The notes under the pieces: model-generated
The model's database searches: none
Seen by the model: only the letters and a program-made list of their open reading frames with translations
Told to the model about the DNA's origin: nothing
Shown here: piece after piece, positions 10,493 through 19,771 of the stretch
Position numbering within the stretch: the first letter of the stretch is position 1
How the letters are laid out: each line of letters opens with the position of its first letter
NCBI GenBank assembly: GCA_030835125.1
Contig: JAUQWM010000069.1
Span: forward strand, 1-64,000
Length of the DNA stretch: 64,000 nt
DNA from: Gemmatimonadaceae bacterium
Lineage (GTDB): Bacteria > Gemmatimonadota > Gemmatimonadetes > Gemmatimonadales > Gemmatimonadaceae
Direction of reading: 5' to 3'
Made by a program: the position numbers and the translations under genes

Positions 10493-10914
10493 TCAAGAAA
10501 CCTCGGCCGCGCGTCCACCGGGGGAACGTGGCACGCCTCGTGGCCGAATGGCAAGCGGTGCCGGTGGCGTGCGACGAGGTCGTACATGCCGTCGCGAATG
10601 AACCGCGGCACGACGCGCCCGATCACGGCGACGCGCCAGGCGCCTCCGAGGTAGCGCGCGATCTCCAGAATCGCGTCCGATCGCACGCGGACGGTGTTGT
10701 CCGCGGGATTGTACCAGACCACCGTGTCGACGGGCCCCGGGCCCGCGCCCGCGAGCACGCGCGCGGCAAGCCGCCCGTGCAGGGACGCGAAGCGCAGGTC
10801 GTGCGCGGTCTCGTGCCGCAGCACGAAGCGCACGGTCGCGCTGCAGAACCCGCACCGATCGTCGTAGAACAGGACCGGAGGCTCACCGGCCCGCCCACCA
10901 CCGCCCGTGGTCAT
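10489..10914 (-). CDS. DCC family thiol-disulfide oxidoreductase (DUF393)
   Basis: The 141-residue protein has the DCC signature: VLFYDDRCGFC around residues 14-24, containing the DxxCxxC redox centre, and the later DAILEIARYLG segment. DUF393 proteins are thioredoxin-fold enzymes with poorly known partners. It follows the acyl-CoA dehydrogenase by 22 bp on the same strand and is probably cotranscribed. Confidence 0.85.
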   Translation of the reverse strand: MTTGGGGRAGEPPVLFYDDRCGFCSATVRFVLRHETAHDLRFASLHGRLAARVLAGAGPGPVDTVVWYNPADNTVRVRSDAILEIARYLGGAWRVAVIGRVVPRFIRDGMYDLVARHRHRLPFGHEACHVPPVDARPRFLE

Positions 10915-10936
10915 GCGCCGGCGATCCGCCGCGCCC

Positions 10937-12118
10937 TCAGGAGAAGGCGCTCAACCCCGTAATGGCCTGGCCCAGGACCAGCGAATGCACGTCGTGCGTG
11001 CCCTCGTACGTGTAGACGCTCTCGAGGTTCGCCATGTGCCGCATCGACGCGTATTCGGCCAGGACCCCCACCGCACCTAACAAGCGCCGTGCCTCGCGCG
11101 CGACGTCGGTCGCCATCGAGACGTTGCTCCGCTTCGCGAGCGACACCTGCTGCGGCGTCATCGTCCCGGCGTCCTTCAGCCGGCCCAGGTGCAGCGACAG
11201 CAGCTGTCCCTGCACGATCCCCGTCAGCATCCCGGCCAGCCGCTGCTGCTGGATCTGGAAGCCGCCGATCGGGCGGTCGAACATGACGCGGTTCTTCGCG
11301 TACGACGCCGCCTCCTCGAAGCACGCCATCGCCGCGCCGACCGCACCCCACGAGATCCCGAACCGCGCCTGCGTCAGGCACATCAGGGGCGACTTGAGCC
11401 CCCCGGACCCGGGCAGGATCGCATCGGCCGGCAGGTGCACGTCACTGAAAACCAGTTCACTGGTGTCCGACGCGCGCAGCGAGAGCTTTCCCTTCTGGTC
11501 TCTCGCCGAGAATCCCTTCGCGTCCGTCGGCACCAGGAATCCCCGGATGGACGATGCGTCGGTGTCGCCGTTGGTCTTGGCCCAGACCACCGCTACCCTC
11601 GCGGTCGAGCCGTTCGTGATCCACATCTTGGCGCCGTTGAGGATCCAGGTGCCATCGGCCTGCTCCCTGGCCATCGTGATCATGCCGGCCGGGTTGGATC
11701 CGAAGTCCGGCTCGGTCAGGCCGAAGCATCCGATGACCTCGCCGCTGGCCATTTTCGGCAACCACGCCGTCTTCTGCGCCTCGCTGCCGAACGCGAAGAT
11801 CGGGTACATCACCAGCGCGCCCTGCACCGACGCGAACGACCGCACGCCGCTGTCGCCCCGCTCCAGCTCCTGCATGATCAGCCCATAGGAGACGTTGTTC
11901 AGTCCGGCGCAGCCGTACTGCTCCGGAAGGTTCGCGCCGAAGACGCCGAGGGCCGCCATCTCGGGCACGAGTTCCTTCGGGAAGCGGCCCTGGACGTAGC
12001 AGTCCCCGATGATGGGCAGCACGCGCTCATCCACCCAGCGGCGGACGGAGTCCCGGATGGCACGTTCCTCCTCGGAGAGGACACTGTCGATGTCGTAGAA
12101 GTCGCTGGTCGAAGGCAT
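10937..12118 (-). CDS. gcdH: Acyl-CoA dehydrogenase, glutaryl-CoA dehydrogenase type
   Basis: The 393-residue flavoenzyme shows the full acyl-CoA dehydrogenase layout: helical N-domain, a beta-barrel with CFGLTEPDFGSNP and WITNGS (FAD/substrate contacts), and a C-terminal helical domain. YTYEGTHDVHSLVLGQAITG carries the catalytic glutamate in the context typical of glutaryl-CoA dehydrogenase, which converts glutaryl-CoA to crotonyl-CoA in lysine/tryptophan catabolism. Electrons would go to the ETF encoded at 24-1753. Substrate is inferred from family resemblance. Confidence 0.88.
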   Translation of the reverse strand: MPSTSDFYDIDSVLSEEERAIRDSVRRWVDERVLPIIGDCYVQGRFPKELVPEMAALGVFGANLPEQYGCAGLNNVSYGLIMQELERGDSGVRSFASVQGALVMYPIFAFGSEAQKTAWLPKMASGEVIGCFGLTEPDFGSNPAGMITMAREQADGTWILNGAKMWITNGSTARVAVVWAKTNGDTDASSIRGFLVPTDAKGFSARDQKGKLSLRASDTSELVFSDVHLPADAILPGSGGLKSPLMCLTQARFGISWGAVGAAMACFEEAASYAKNRVMFDRPIGGFQIQQQRLAGMLTGIVQGQLLSLHLGRLKDAGTMTPQQVSLAKRSNVSMATDVAREARRLLGAVGVLAEYASMRHMANLESVYTYEGTHDVHSLVLGQAITGLSAFS

Positions 12119-12130
12119 GGGGGTGCGGTG

Positions 12131-12505
12131 TCAGGTGAGCCCGCTGGCGCGCTCGCCGGCAGGGGGATCGTATGCGCGCCGGCGCGGTGACGCCAACTGC
12201 GCCAGCCAGGCGGCCGACGCGGCAAGCACCGCCGGATACAGCAGGGTGGCCAGGAAGGGCGCCCACCCGGGGAGTCCCATGGCGCCCCCGAGCTTCCGCC
12301 CGAGTGCAAGGACCGGATAGCCGCGCAGGACATACACGATCAGGACGCCACCCCACGCGACGACCGCCGCCGCCGCGACGGTCCGCGCCGCCCGACGCGG
12401 CCAGGCAGCGCCGACCACGACCCCGGCGCCAAGCAGCGACAGTGTCGGCGCGCCGATCCACGTCCCGCCGGCGATGATCGCGACGCCGACGAGGAAGCCC
12501 CTCAC
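12131..12505 (-). CDS. Small multi-pass membrane protein, unknown
   Basis: About 124 residues with three or four hydrophobic helices (FLVGVAIIAGGTWIGAP, AVVAWGGVLIVYVL, FLATLLYPAVLAASAAWL). The GTG start was chosen because it overlaps the TGA of the penicillin acylase gene as GTGA, indicating coupling; a longer upstream frame lies inside the acylase gene and is rejected. I do not recognise the family. Confidence 0.6.
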   Translation of the reverse strand: MRGFLVGVAIIAGGTWIGAPTLSLLGAGVVVGAAWPRRAARTVAAAAVVAWGGVLIVYVLRGYPVLALGRKLGGAMGLPGWAPFLATLLYPAVLAASAAWLAQLASPRRRAYDPPAGERASGLT

Positions 12506-14961
12506 TTCGCGCTCCGCGTCAGGCGCAGTCGTGCCGTTGCCGCGAACCCGGTATCGCGCGGCGCAAGGAGCGTGTCGAGCGTTCCCGTTCGCCAGCGCGG
12601 CAGCCGGTCCGCATAACGATCGCTCGCCGGGTTGCCGCTCTGGCCCCCGGGGTACGTGCCCCACGCCCGCACCGTATCCCCCAACTCGACGACCATGCGC
12701 CAGCTCGGGCCGTGACCGCCCGCCGACGCCGGGTTGAGCGTGCCGGGACCGCCCTGGATGGAGATTCCGGTCTCGGAAAACGCCGGGATATCCAGCAGGT
12801 GCATGACCCTGGTCGCGCCGACACGGCCCCAGCGCCAGCCGCCCTGGTCCCGTGGGCCGAACCGCCTGGTGAGGGAATCATGAGCCGCAACCAGCGCGGC
12901 GCTCACGACCGCATCCCGGTCCTCGACGACGCCTGCCGTCCGGCGGTCGTCCCACCACGCACTCGACGAGTCCTGCAGCAGGTTCAGCAGGATGGCGGTG
13001 CCCGGCGTGGCCACGCGCGCGCCGCCGTCCGGCGCGAGTTCATCCCATGTGCGCGCGGTGAGCTGCCGCATCGCCGCCTCGAACAGCGCCACGTGATCGT
13101 CGTCAGGCAGGTAACGGCGATCCCAGGCCGCGAGCCAGGCAGCGGCGGAATCCAGCCCCGGCGTCGCGCGGCCCTGCTGTCGCATCCGCGCCGCCGCGCC
13201 CAGGAACGCCGGCACGAACCAGTCGGCCCGCGCGCTCCCGGGATCGGTCTGCCAGCGCATCATCGTCTCCGGGGTGACCGCCGTGTCGCCACGCAGCAGC
13301 GCATTGAGGTGCAGCGCCCTCCAGGGGTCGAAGTCCGACTCACGGCCGAAGTACCGGGGCTGCTGCCTCGGATCGAGGGGCGCCTGGTTCGCCGACGCGA
13401 CGAACCCCTGCGCGGGGTTGAAGGCCTGCGGGTACTGGTCCAGCGGCCAGAACCCACGCCAGTCGTTGGCGCTGCTGCTGCCGTCCTGGATCACCCAGCC
13501 GCGTGCGCCCTCCGGCCTGATCGGATAGTGGCCGGTGGAGCGGATGGCGATCGAACCCTGGCGGTCGGCGACGAGCATGTTCTGCGCGGGGGCGCCGAAT
13601 CCCGTCGCCATGATGTCCAGGAAGTCGCGCGCCGACGTGGCCCTGGCGACATCGAGGAACACGGTCTGGCTCAGGACCGGTTCGAGCACCGTCCACCGCA
13701 TCGAGGTCCACCCGTCCGCGGACCGTGACATCGGGCCGCGGTGCGTGAATCGCAGCGTGTCCACGCCGATCTCCTCGCCGTGCTTCCCCCGGTACCGCTC
13801 GACCTGGATGCGGAGGGGCCTCCACGCGCCGTCGAGGCGGTACTGTCGCGGATCGTTCGCGTCGTCGACGGTCTCCCGATAGAGGTCGAGGACGTCCGCG
13901 CCGGTGTTGGTGAAGGTCCAGGCCAGGTCCCGCGTGAAGCCGATGACGATCCCCGGCGCGCCGGGAATGGTGACGCCGTAGACATCGAGCACCCCGGGCA
14001 CCACGAGGTGTGCCTCGTACCACAGGCTCGGGAGCGTCATGTCGAGGTGCGGGTCGCCGGCCAGCAGCGCCCTCCCGGCGGCGGTGCGCGACGGCGCCAC
14101 TGCCCAGTTGTTGCTGGCAAACGACGGGGACGGCTCTCCGTCCCCGGGCGCCACGGGCCAGAGCGCGGCGAGGCCACGCGCCCCCGGCGCGGGTGCGCCC
14201 GGCGGGGGCAGGGTCCGGAAGTCGAACCGCGGCGCCGGGGACCCGTTAGGCTGGATGGGCTCGACGATGGGCCCGTCCTTCGGGAAGAGCGCCTCGGCGG
14301 CCGCCTCGCCGACGAGGGATGCGGCGGCCGAGTACGATCGCTCGGCCGAGCCGAACGCGAGCGTCCAGCCCATCCGGGCGAACAGGTGCAGCGTGTTGCC
14401 CGGCGACCACCGCTCGGGGCTCACCCCGAGCAGCCGGTACTCGAGCGGCACGTCGCCCGGGCGCAGGCCATCGATCCAGGCATTCACGCCATCGGCATAG
14501 GCGTCAAGGATGGCTCTCGCCCGTCCGCCGGCCGGCAGTGCCTCGGTGATCGCCGCGGCCGACGCGGGGAGGCCCAGCCGCCGCATCTGGCGATCGGTGG
14601 GAAGCGCGACGGCTCCCGCCCACTCGGTCAGGCGGCCCGACGCGGCGCGGGCCTGCACCTCGAGCTGGAAGAGCCGGTCACGCGCGACGACGAAGCCTAA
14701 CGCGCGAATGGCGTCGGCCTCGGTGCCGGCGAAGATGTGGGGCACGCCGCGCCGGTCGTACCGCACGTCCACCGGGCCGTCCAGGTTCGGGATCCCGCCG
14801 ACGGCGTCAGCGGGCAGGTCGGCCCGTGCCGCGGCCGCCCAGGCGCCGTTGAGCGGATCGAGCAACGGGGACAGCGGCGGGATGGACGCCGTGCCCCGGG
14901 TCCCGATCCAGCCGAGCGACAGGCCGGCGAGGGCAACGACAGTCAGGAGGACGTTCCGCAT
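12502..14961 (-). CDS. Penicillin acylase family protein (Ntn hydrolase, S45)
   Basis: The 819-residue precursor has an N-terminal signal/anchor segment. Residues 65-240 form the alpha subunit (DVRYDRRGVPHI, RDRLFQLE). The beta-subunit nucleophile is Ser283 in ASNNWAV, followed by LAGDPHLDMTLPSLWYE. Such enzymes self-cleave and hydrolyse amides such as acyl-homoserine lactones, penicillins or N-acyl amino acids in the periplasm. Substrate cannot be told from sequence. Length is normal. It is coupled to the small membrane gene behind it. Confidence 0.92.
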   Translation of the reverse strand: MRNVLLTVVALAGLSLGWIGTRGTASIPPLSPLLDPLNGAWAAAARADLPADAVGGIPNLDGPVDVRYDRRGVPHIFAGTEADAIRALGFVVARDRLFQLEVQARAASGRLTEWAGAVALPTDRQMRRLGLPASAAAITEALPAGGRARAILDAYADGVNAWIDGLRPGDVPLEYRLLGVSPERWSPGNTLHLFARMGWTLAFGSAERSYSAAASLVGEAAAEALFPKDGPIVEPIQPNGSPAPRFDFRTLPPPGAPAPGARGLAALWPVAPGDGEPSPSFASNNWAVAPSRTAAGRALLAGDPHLDMTLPSLWYEAHLVVPGVLDVYGVTIPGAPGIVIGFTRDLAWTFTNTGADVLDLYRETVDDANDPRQYRLDGAWRPLRIQVERYRGKHGEEIGVDTLRFTHRGPMSRSADGWTSMRWTVLEPVLSQTVFLDVARATSARDFLDIMATGFGAPAQNMLVADRQGSIAIRSTGHYPIRPEGARGWVIQDGSSSANDWRGFWPLDQYPQAFNPAQGFVASANQAPLDPRQQPRYFGRESDFDPWRALHLNALLRGDTAVTPETMMRWQTDPGSARADWFVPAFLGAAARMRQQGRATPGLDSAAAWLAAWDRRYLPDDDHVALFEAAMRQLTARTWDELAPDGGARVATPGTAILLNLLQDSSSAWWDDRRTAGVVEDRDAVVSAALVAAHDSLTRRFGPRDQGGWRWGRVGATRVMHLLDIPAFSETGISIQGGPGTLNPASAGGHGPSWRMVVELGDTVRAWGTYPGGQSGNPASDRYADRLPRWRTGTLDTLLAPRDTGFAATARLRLTRSAK

Positions 14962-15008
14962 GACCGGAATTTAGTCCTCGCTCGGGGAACCGTCGGGGCG
15001 GTCCGCCA

Positions 15009-15842
15009 TCAGTCGTGCCGCGGAAACTCCTTGCGTGGCCCGACCGATAGCGTGTGGTCACCCGACGACCAGACCAGCGTTTCGACGGCGATTGACTGGC
15101 GGGTGATCGTCACGACGTTGACCGACGAGGGCCGCCCCCCGCGGGACCGGTTCGACACGGTGCCGGCCGTCGAGACGACCGTGCCGCGCCGCGTGTGCTC
15201 CACGAAGTGGATCGCCTCCTGGTGGTCGTGGCCGCAGAGGATGAGGTCGACGCCGATCTGCGCAAACGCGCCGAGGATGCGCGGCGTATGCTTGAGGCCG
15301 TGGCGCCGCGACAGCTCGCCCTTCACCGGGTTGTGGTGCATCACGATCACGCGCGCGTCGTCAGGCGGCGACGCCGTGAACTCCACGTGCGCGCGCTCGA
15401 CCTGCCGGCGTCGCAGGTGCCCGATGATCGAGATATCGCGCAATCGCCACGTGAGCGTGCGGCGGCTCACGCCCTGGGACGTGTTCAGCCCGACGAACGT
15501 TGCCCCGGGGACGCGCAGCACCGGCTCGAGTTCCTCGTCGATGTAGCGGCGGTACGGCCGGTAGATCGCGTCATCGCCGCGCACCATCATCGGGGACTTC
15601 CACCACTGGACGTCGTGGTTGCCCGGGACCACGATCACGAGGCTCACCTTCGCCGCGTCCCGGAGGAAGACCCTCGCCCGCTGGAACTCCCCGGCACGCG
15701 CGCGCTGGGTGATGTCCCCGCTCACCGCCACCACGTCGTAGCGATCGCGCGCGATATGCTCCTCGATGGCCTCGATCAGGTGGTGATCCGCCGGCATGCC
15801 GAAATGCAGGTCCGAGACGTGGAATACGCGGACCGCGTTCAT
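15009..15842 (-). CDS. Calcineurin-like metallophosphoesterase (CpdA-type)
   Basis: The 277-residue protein has all metallophosphoesterase blocks: DLHFG (near 11), SGDIT (near 41), GNHD (near 73), HHNP (near 168) and GHDHQ (near 203). The order and length fit class III cyclic-nucleotide phosphodiesterases and related enzymes acting on phosphodiesters with a dinuclear metal centre. It has no signal peptide and so is probably cytoplasmic. Confidence 0.88.
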   Translation of the reverse strand: MNAVRVFHVSDLHFGMPADHHLIEAIEEHIARDRYDVVAVSGDITQRARAGEFQRARVFLRDAAKVSLVIVVPGNHDVQWWKSPMMVRGDDAIYRPYRRYIDEELEPVLRVPGATFVGLNTSQGVSRRTLTWRLRDISIIGHLRRRQVERAHVEFTASPPDDARVIVMHHNPVKGELSRRHGLKHTPRILGAFAQIGVDLILCGHDHQEAIHFVEHTRRGTVVSTAGTVSNRSRGGRPSSVNVVTITRQSIAVETLVWSSGDHTLSVGPRKEFPRHD

Positions 15843-15867
15843 GGCCCCCTGCCTTCGACAGGCCGGT

Positions 15868-15900
15868 TCTCAACCCTCGACCCTCGACCCTCGACCCTCA
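15868..15900. repeat. Heptanucleotide tandem array (CCTCGAC)n
   Basis: Five units of CCTCGAC or a one- to two-base variant. The last bases form the stop codon of the isocitrate dehydrogenase gene (15898-15900). Confidence 0.85.
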
Positions 15901-16914
15901 CGAGATGTGCGAGATCACGGCGTCCGCGAACTGGCTCGTGGTCGCGGTGCCACCCAGGTCCTTCGTCAGGATCCGGCCGGCCTTGATCGTCGCCTCGAGA
16001 GCGCGCCGGATCCGGTCGGCGCGGAACCGGTCGCCGACGTGGTCCAGCATGAGGCAGGCCGCGAGGATCAACGCCGACGGGTTCGCGATCCCCTGCCCCG
16101 CGATGTCGGGGGCGGTGCCGTGCACGGCCTCGAAGATCGCCGCGTCCTTGCCGATGTTCGCGCCGGGCGCGAGGCCCAGCCCACCCACCAGTCCCGACAC
16201 CAGGTCCGACAGGATGTCGCCAAACAGGTTCGTCGTCACGATGACGTCGAACTGTTCGGGCCTGATCACGAGCTGCATCGCCGCCGCGTCGATGATGCGT
16301 TCATCATACGCGACCCTCCCGTCATACTCCCGCGCGACGCGCTGGCCCACCGAACGGAACAGCCCCTGCGAGTACTTCAGGATGTTCGCCTTGTGGACGA
16401 GCGTCACCTTCTTGCGGTTGTGCCGAAGTGCATACTCGAACGCATATCGCACCACGCGCTCGGAGCCCACGCGCGTCACCAGCGCCACGGACTCGGCCGC
16501 GGCCTGCGGGTCGTCGCCGATGCGGATGTAGTGCTCGAGTCCCGCGTACAGGCCCTCGGTGTTCTCGCGGATGAGCACGATGTCGACGCCCTCGAACCGC
16601 CCGCCGGGGACGATGTCCCGCGCCGGACGCACGTTCGCGTAGAGGTCGAAGGTCTGCCGGAGGGCGACGTTGACCGACCGGTACCCTTCCCCGATCGGCG
16701 TCTCGAGCGGGCCCTTGAGCGCCAGGCGGGTGCGGCGGATCGACTCGAGTGTCTCGTCAGGCATGGGCGTCCCGCGCGCGGCAACCCCGGCCGCGCCGGC
16801 GACCTGGCGCTCCCAGTCGAACGTGGCGCCGGCGGCGGCGAGGACGCTGATCGTCGCCTCGGTGATTTCCGGCCCGATGCCGTCACCGGGAATGAGCGTA
16901 CAGGGGATGGGCAT
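15898..16914 (-). CDS. NAD-type isocitrate dehydrogenase (isocitrate/isopropylmalate dehydrogenase family)
   Basis: The 338-residue protein has the decarboxylating dehydrogenase signatures: IPGDGIGPEI (8-17), LKGPLETPIGEGYRSVNVALR (substrate loop), RENTEGLYAG, and the metal/cofactor motif TTNLFGDILSDLVSGLVGG. GTAPDIAGQGIANP closes the cofactor site. The short length and NTEGLYAGLEH are like the mitochondrial-type NAD isocitrate dehydrogenase of the TCA cycle; homoisocitrate or isopropylmalate dehydrogenase are alternatives. It follows a lipoprotein gene by 33 bp on the same strand. Confidence 0.85.
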   Translation of the reverse strand: MPIPCTLIPGDGIGPEITEATISVLAAAGATFDWERQVAGAAGVAARGTPMPDETLESIRRTRLALKGPLETPIGEGYRSVNVALRQTFDLYANVRPARDIVPGGRFEGVDIVLIRENTEGLYAGLEHYIRIGDDPQAAAESVALVTRVGSERVVRYAFEYALRHNRKKVTLVHKANILKYSQGLFRSVGQRVAREYDGRVAYDERIIDAAAMQLVIRPEQFDVIVTTNLFGDILSDLVSGLVGGLGLAPGANIGKDAAIFEAVHGTAPDIAGQGIANPSALILAACLMLDHVGDRFRADRIRRALEATIKAGRILTKDLGGTATTSQFADAVISHIS

Positions 16915-16946
16915 GGGGGGCAGCGGTTGGGAACGGGGGCGGGGCG

Positions 16947-17588
16947 TTATCGAGGTGAAATCAGGTCGGCGAACCGGCGTGCGAGATCCGCGGCCAACTG
17001 CGGATTGAAGGCGGCCGCATCGTCGCCGACGATGTCACCGATGAACACGAGTCGCGAGGCGCGCAGGTCCAGCACGGCCACCCGCAATACCAACCGGCCG
17101 CTGGCCGGCGTTGCGCCCGGCTCCACGCGGATCTCCAGCGGCACCAGGGCGTGCCGGGCGTCATGGAACCCGGCGAGCGTCCGCAGTTGCGTCGCCACCG
17201 GCTCGGGGATTTCCGCGTCGCGGTTCCGGACGAGCACGCGCACCGCGTAGCCGGCCCGGATGTCCTTCGGGGCCAGCGCATACTGCGGGTTGCGCCTCGC
17301 GGTGCGCTCCATGTCGGCCGGCATCGCCCAGGTCGTCGCGATCCCTCGATCCCGCAGGACCGCATCCAGCGCGCTGTCGGCGCGGGCGCGAAACGCCTGT
17401 TCGTCGCCGATGACCGACGCCCACGCGAATCCGGGGGCGGCGGCGATCGATTGCACCGGCAGGAAGAGCAGGCGCATGGTCGCGAACGACGCCAGCGGCT
17501 GCTCGTCGACCGGGATCGACGGGGGCGTCGCACGCCCGCCACCACAGCCGGCCAGGACGAGTGCAGCGATGAGTGTGCGTCGGTTCAC
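16947..17588 (-). CDS. Putative lipoprotein of unknown function
   Basis: The 213-residue protein begins with a signal peptide ending in the lipobox LAGC (Cys15) and then GGGRATPP. The body has alternating strands and helices (MRLLFLPVQSIAAAPG, ADSALDAVLRDRGI, RLVLRVAVLDLRASRLVFIGDI), which resembles periplasmic proteins that assemble a curli-transport-like or CsgG-like fold, but I cannot assign it. Possibly cotranscribed with the downstream dehydrogenase. Confidence 0.7.
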   Translation of the reverse strand: MNRRTLIAALVLAGCGGGRATPPSIPVDEQPLASFATMRLLFLPVQSIAAAPGFAWASVIGDEQAFRARADSALDAVLRDRGIATTWAMPADMERTARRNPQYALAPKDIRAGYAVRVLVRNRDAEIPEPVATQLRTLAGFHDARHALVPLEIRVEPGATPASGRLVLRVAVLDLRASRLVFIGDIVGDDAAAFNPQLAADLARRFADLISPR

Positions 17589-17676
17589 GGGATCTCGAAG
17601 GGAGGCGGTAAGTTAAGCCCCCTGCTGACCATGGTGTAGCGACACGGCGAGCCACCCCGATTGGCCGACCCCGGCT

Positions 17677-17716
17677 TTGCACGACTGCCGGTGCAGCGTC
17701 GATCGCGGTCGTGCAA
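17677..17716. repeat. 9-bp inverted repeat between two genes
   Basis: TTGCACGAC (17677-17685) and GTCGTGCAA (17708-17716) are perfectly complementary with 22 bases between. It lies 36 bp after the DUF885 gene and about 90 bp before the lipoprotein start, both leftward. It could be a transcript-end hairpin or an operator; there is no T-tract. Confidence 0.4.
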
Positions 17717-17751
17717 CCGGACCGGTGCCGCGGCCGACTTTCGGGGGAGCC

Positions 17752-19491
17752 CTATCGAATCACCGGCATCGTGTCCCCCGGCAGCATCAGCATCCGGTGC
17801 GCGCGGATGGGCGCGATCCCGTTCGACATCACGCGCTCGTGGAAGTCGCGCAGGCTGAACCGGTCGCCCGCCGTTGCCGCATAGTCCGCCCGGAGCTCGA
17901 GGATCCCGCGCTTTCCCAGGAAGTAGCCGCCATACGTCGGGTCGTACGTCGCCCGCTCCGCCTCACGCTTCGCCGCCGGCGCCGCGACGTAGGCCTGCTC
18001 CTCGAAGCACCGCTGCGCGTCCTCCAGCGTCCACTGCTTCGTATGCACCCGGATGCCTGACAGCAGGCGGCAGATTCGCGTCATGGCATCGCTGAGCTGC
18101 GCCAGCCGGAACCGCGGATCATTGTCGGCAAACCCTTCGTCAAGGACCATCTGCTCCGCGTAGTGCGCCCAGCCGTCCTGTCCCGACGAGGGCTGCGGGA
18201 ACGGGTTCAGCCCGATCCAGATACGCCGCACCTTCCCCGGCGTCCGCCGCATGTAGACGGAATGCAGCCAGTGCCCGGGAATCGCCTCGTGCGCCGACGT
18301 GTTCTCCAGTGAGGCGTAGTTGTAACGCTCGAGCCAGGCATCGGCCTCGGCGCCGGGCATGTCGAGGGGTGGTTCGGTGATGTAATAGACGCTGCGCACC
18401 GGGGTCGCCTCCAGCGGTGGCGACGCATGCATCGAGGCGAAACCGAGGTCGAACGGAAGCGCCGGCTCGACACTCACGCGCTCGTCAGGCGGAAGGGCCG
18501 CGATGCCCTTCGCGACCACGAATGCCGCCAGGGAGTCCACGATGGCGCGGGTCGCGGCGACGACACCTCCGGGCGCCGGATGATGGCGTCGCACCTCGAG
18601 CCACACCGCGACCGGATCACGTTCCGGCGCCAGCCGGGCCGCCGTGGCGCGAAACTCGGCCTGCGATGCCGCCAGTTCACGCTCTCCGATCGCCAGCATG
18701 GTATCCAGCGGCGTGTCGATCAGGTCCTCGGCGCGATACCGCCGCGCGAGGTTGTCGGCGCCGATGGCGACGTCGCCCGTCGCCCGCGGGATCAGGTCCT
18801 TCTCCAGCCAATCGACGTACGACGATATCACCGGGATGGCCTGGTCGGCGGCGCGGCGCAGGGAGTCGCGCAGGACGGTGTTGGAGTCGGACGCGAAGGC
18901 CAGGTCGAGGTCGCGCCCGAGCATGTCGACGGCTCCTCGCATCATCGCCAGACCTCGTTCGGCAAGGAGGCGGGGCGGGTTCTGGAGATTCGCCCGCGCG
19001 TCGGTCAGGAATGCGGGCACCTGCCCGAGCTTGCTGATGATGCGGCGCATCCTCACCGCTGCCGGGTCGCTCTCCATGGCCATGAGGTTGTGCACCCCGT
19101 CGGACAACGCCGAGGCGTAGAGCATCGGGTTCCGGCGCCAGTTCTGCAGCGTTTCCTGCTCGAGCAACCATCCGTCGATGATGCCGGCAAGGATGACCCG
19201 GTCCACCCGTTCGTCAGGCGTGAGCGCCAGCGTGTCGAACGCGGCCAGGGTTTCCGCGTCCCGCTTGAGCGCCGCGATCTCGTCGCCGATCGCGGTGGCC
19301 GAGAAGGCGTCGAGCAGGTCGTCGTGCTGGTGCAGCCCATTCCCCGCCGCAATGGACGGATGCCGCCGCGCGAAGTCGTCGAGATACCGGTCCACGAACC
19401 CGGCAAAGGAAGGCTGCTCCGGCTGGCAGGCCGGGATCGTCAGGCAGACGGAGGCGGCGAAGGCGCGGAGGCGACGGGACCGAGCTGGCAT
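17752..19491 (-). CDS. DUF885 family protein, probable exported zinc metallopeptidase-like
   Basis: The 579-residue protein starts at MPARSRRLRAF, a signal peptide with a lipobox-like PAC at Cys21. The family hallmark HEAIPGHWLHSVYMRR (HExxxxH-type, near residue 395) is present, and so are the flanking EPPLDMPGAEADAWLERYNYASLENTSA and DEGFADNDPRFRLAQL. DUF885 proteins resemble M32-type carboxypeptidases; the substrate is unknown. The frame opens 39 bases earlier, but without a signal peptide-like start. Confidence 0.85.
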   Translation of the reverse strand: MPARSRRLRAFAASVCLTIPACQPEQPSFAGFVDRYLDDFARRHPSIAAGNGLHQHDDLLDAFSATAIGDEIAALKRDAETLAAFDTLALTPDERVDRVILAGIIDGWLLEQETLQNWRRNPMLYASALSDGVHNLMAMESDPAAVRMRRIISKLGQVPAFLTDARANLQNPPRLLAERGLAMMRGAVDMLGRDLDLAFASDSNTVLRDSLRRAADQAIPVISSYVDWLEKDLIPRATGDVAIGADNLARRYRAEDLIDTPLDTMLAIGERELAASQAEFRATAARLAPERDPVAVWLEVRRHHPAPGGVVAATRAIVDSLAAFVVAKGIAALPPDERVSVEPALPFDLGFASMHASPPLEATPVRSVYYITEPPLDMPGAEADAWLERYNYASLENTSAHEAIPGHWLHSVYMRRTPGKVRRIWIGLNPFPQPSSGQDGWAHYAEQMVLDEGFADNDPRFRLAQLSDAMTRICRLLSGIRVHTKQWTLEDAQRCFEEQAYVAAPAAKREAERATYDPTYGGYFLGKRGILELRADYAATAGDRFSLRDFHERVMSNGIAPIRAHRMLMLPGDTMPVIR

Positions 19492-19771
19492 CGGCGAATC
19501 GGGTGACTGGGGGCGGGGAGGCTGGTGCAAAGACTACGTCCCGCGGGTGGACACGCCATAGGCGCGAGGTTCGAAGAAGCCGGCGATTGGTCGTTGACCA
19601 CTCCGGAACCGCGTCCCATGTTCTGCCAGCCAAGGGACGGGCATCAGGCATCAGGCATCAGGCATCAGGCATCGGACCTCGGCATCAGGCATCGGGCATC
19701 AGGCATCAGACCTCGGCATCAGGCATCAGGCATTCCTCACAGCGACCCGCTCTGTTTACTCCAATTCCCCC
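19492..19771. other. 280-bp divergent intergenic region dominated by a heptamer array
   Basis: This gap separates the leftward DUF885 gene from rightward cstA. Its centre is the 13-unit heptamer array at 19641-19731. I see no clear sigma-70 promoter on either strand and no RNA gene. Confidence 0.6.
19641..19731. repeat. Longest heptanucleotide array (GCATCAG)n with ACCTCGG units
   Basis: Thirteen uninterrupted 7-bp units. Four GCATCAG units are exact; later ones drift to CATCGGG and ATCAGGC, and two ACCTCGG-like units are embedded, showing that different heptamer types can be mixed in one array. It lies between divergent genes. Confidence 0.9.

Noticed and set aside
10131-10496. N-terminal 31 codons of the small membrane protein
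   Set aside because: They translate a heptamer array and are likely noncoding.
16915-16946. G-rich run before the isocitrate dehydrogenase gene as another heptamer array
   Set aside because: Seven-base periodicity is too weak to separate from simple G-richness.
19641-19731. CRISPR-like repeat array
   Set aside because: The units are seven bases with no spacers and no cas genes nearby.
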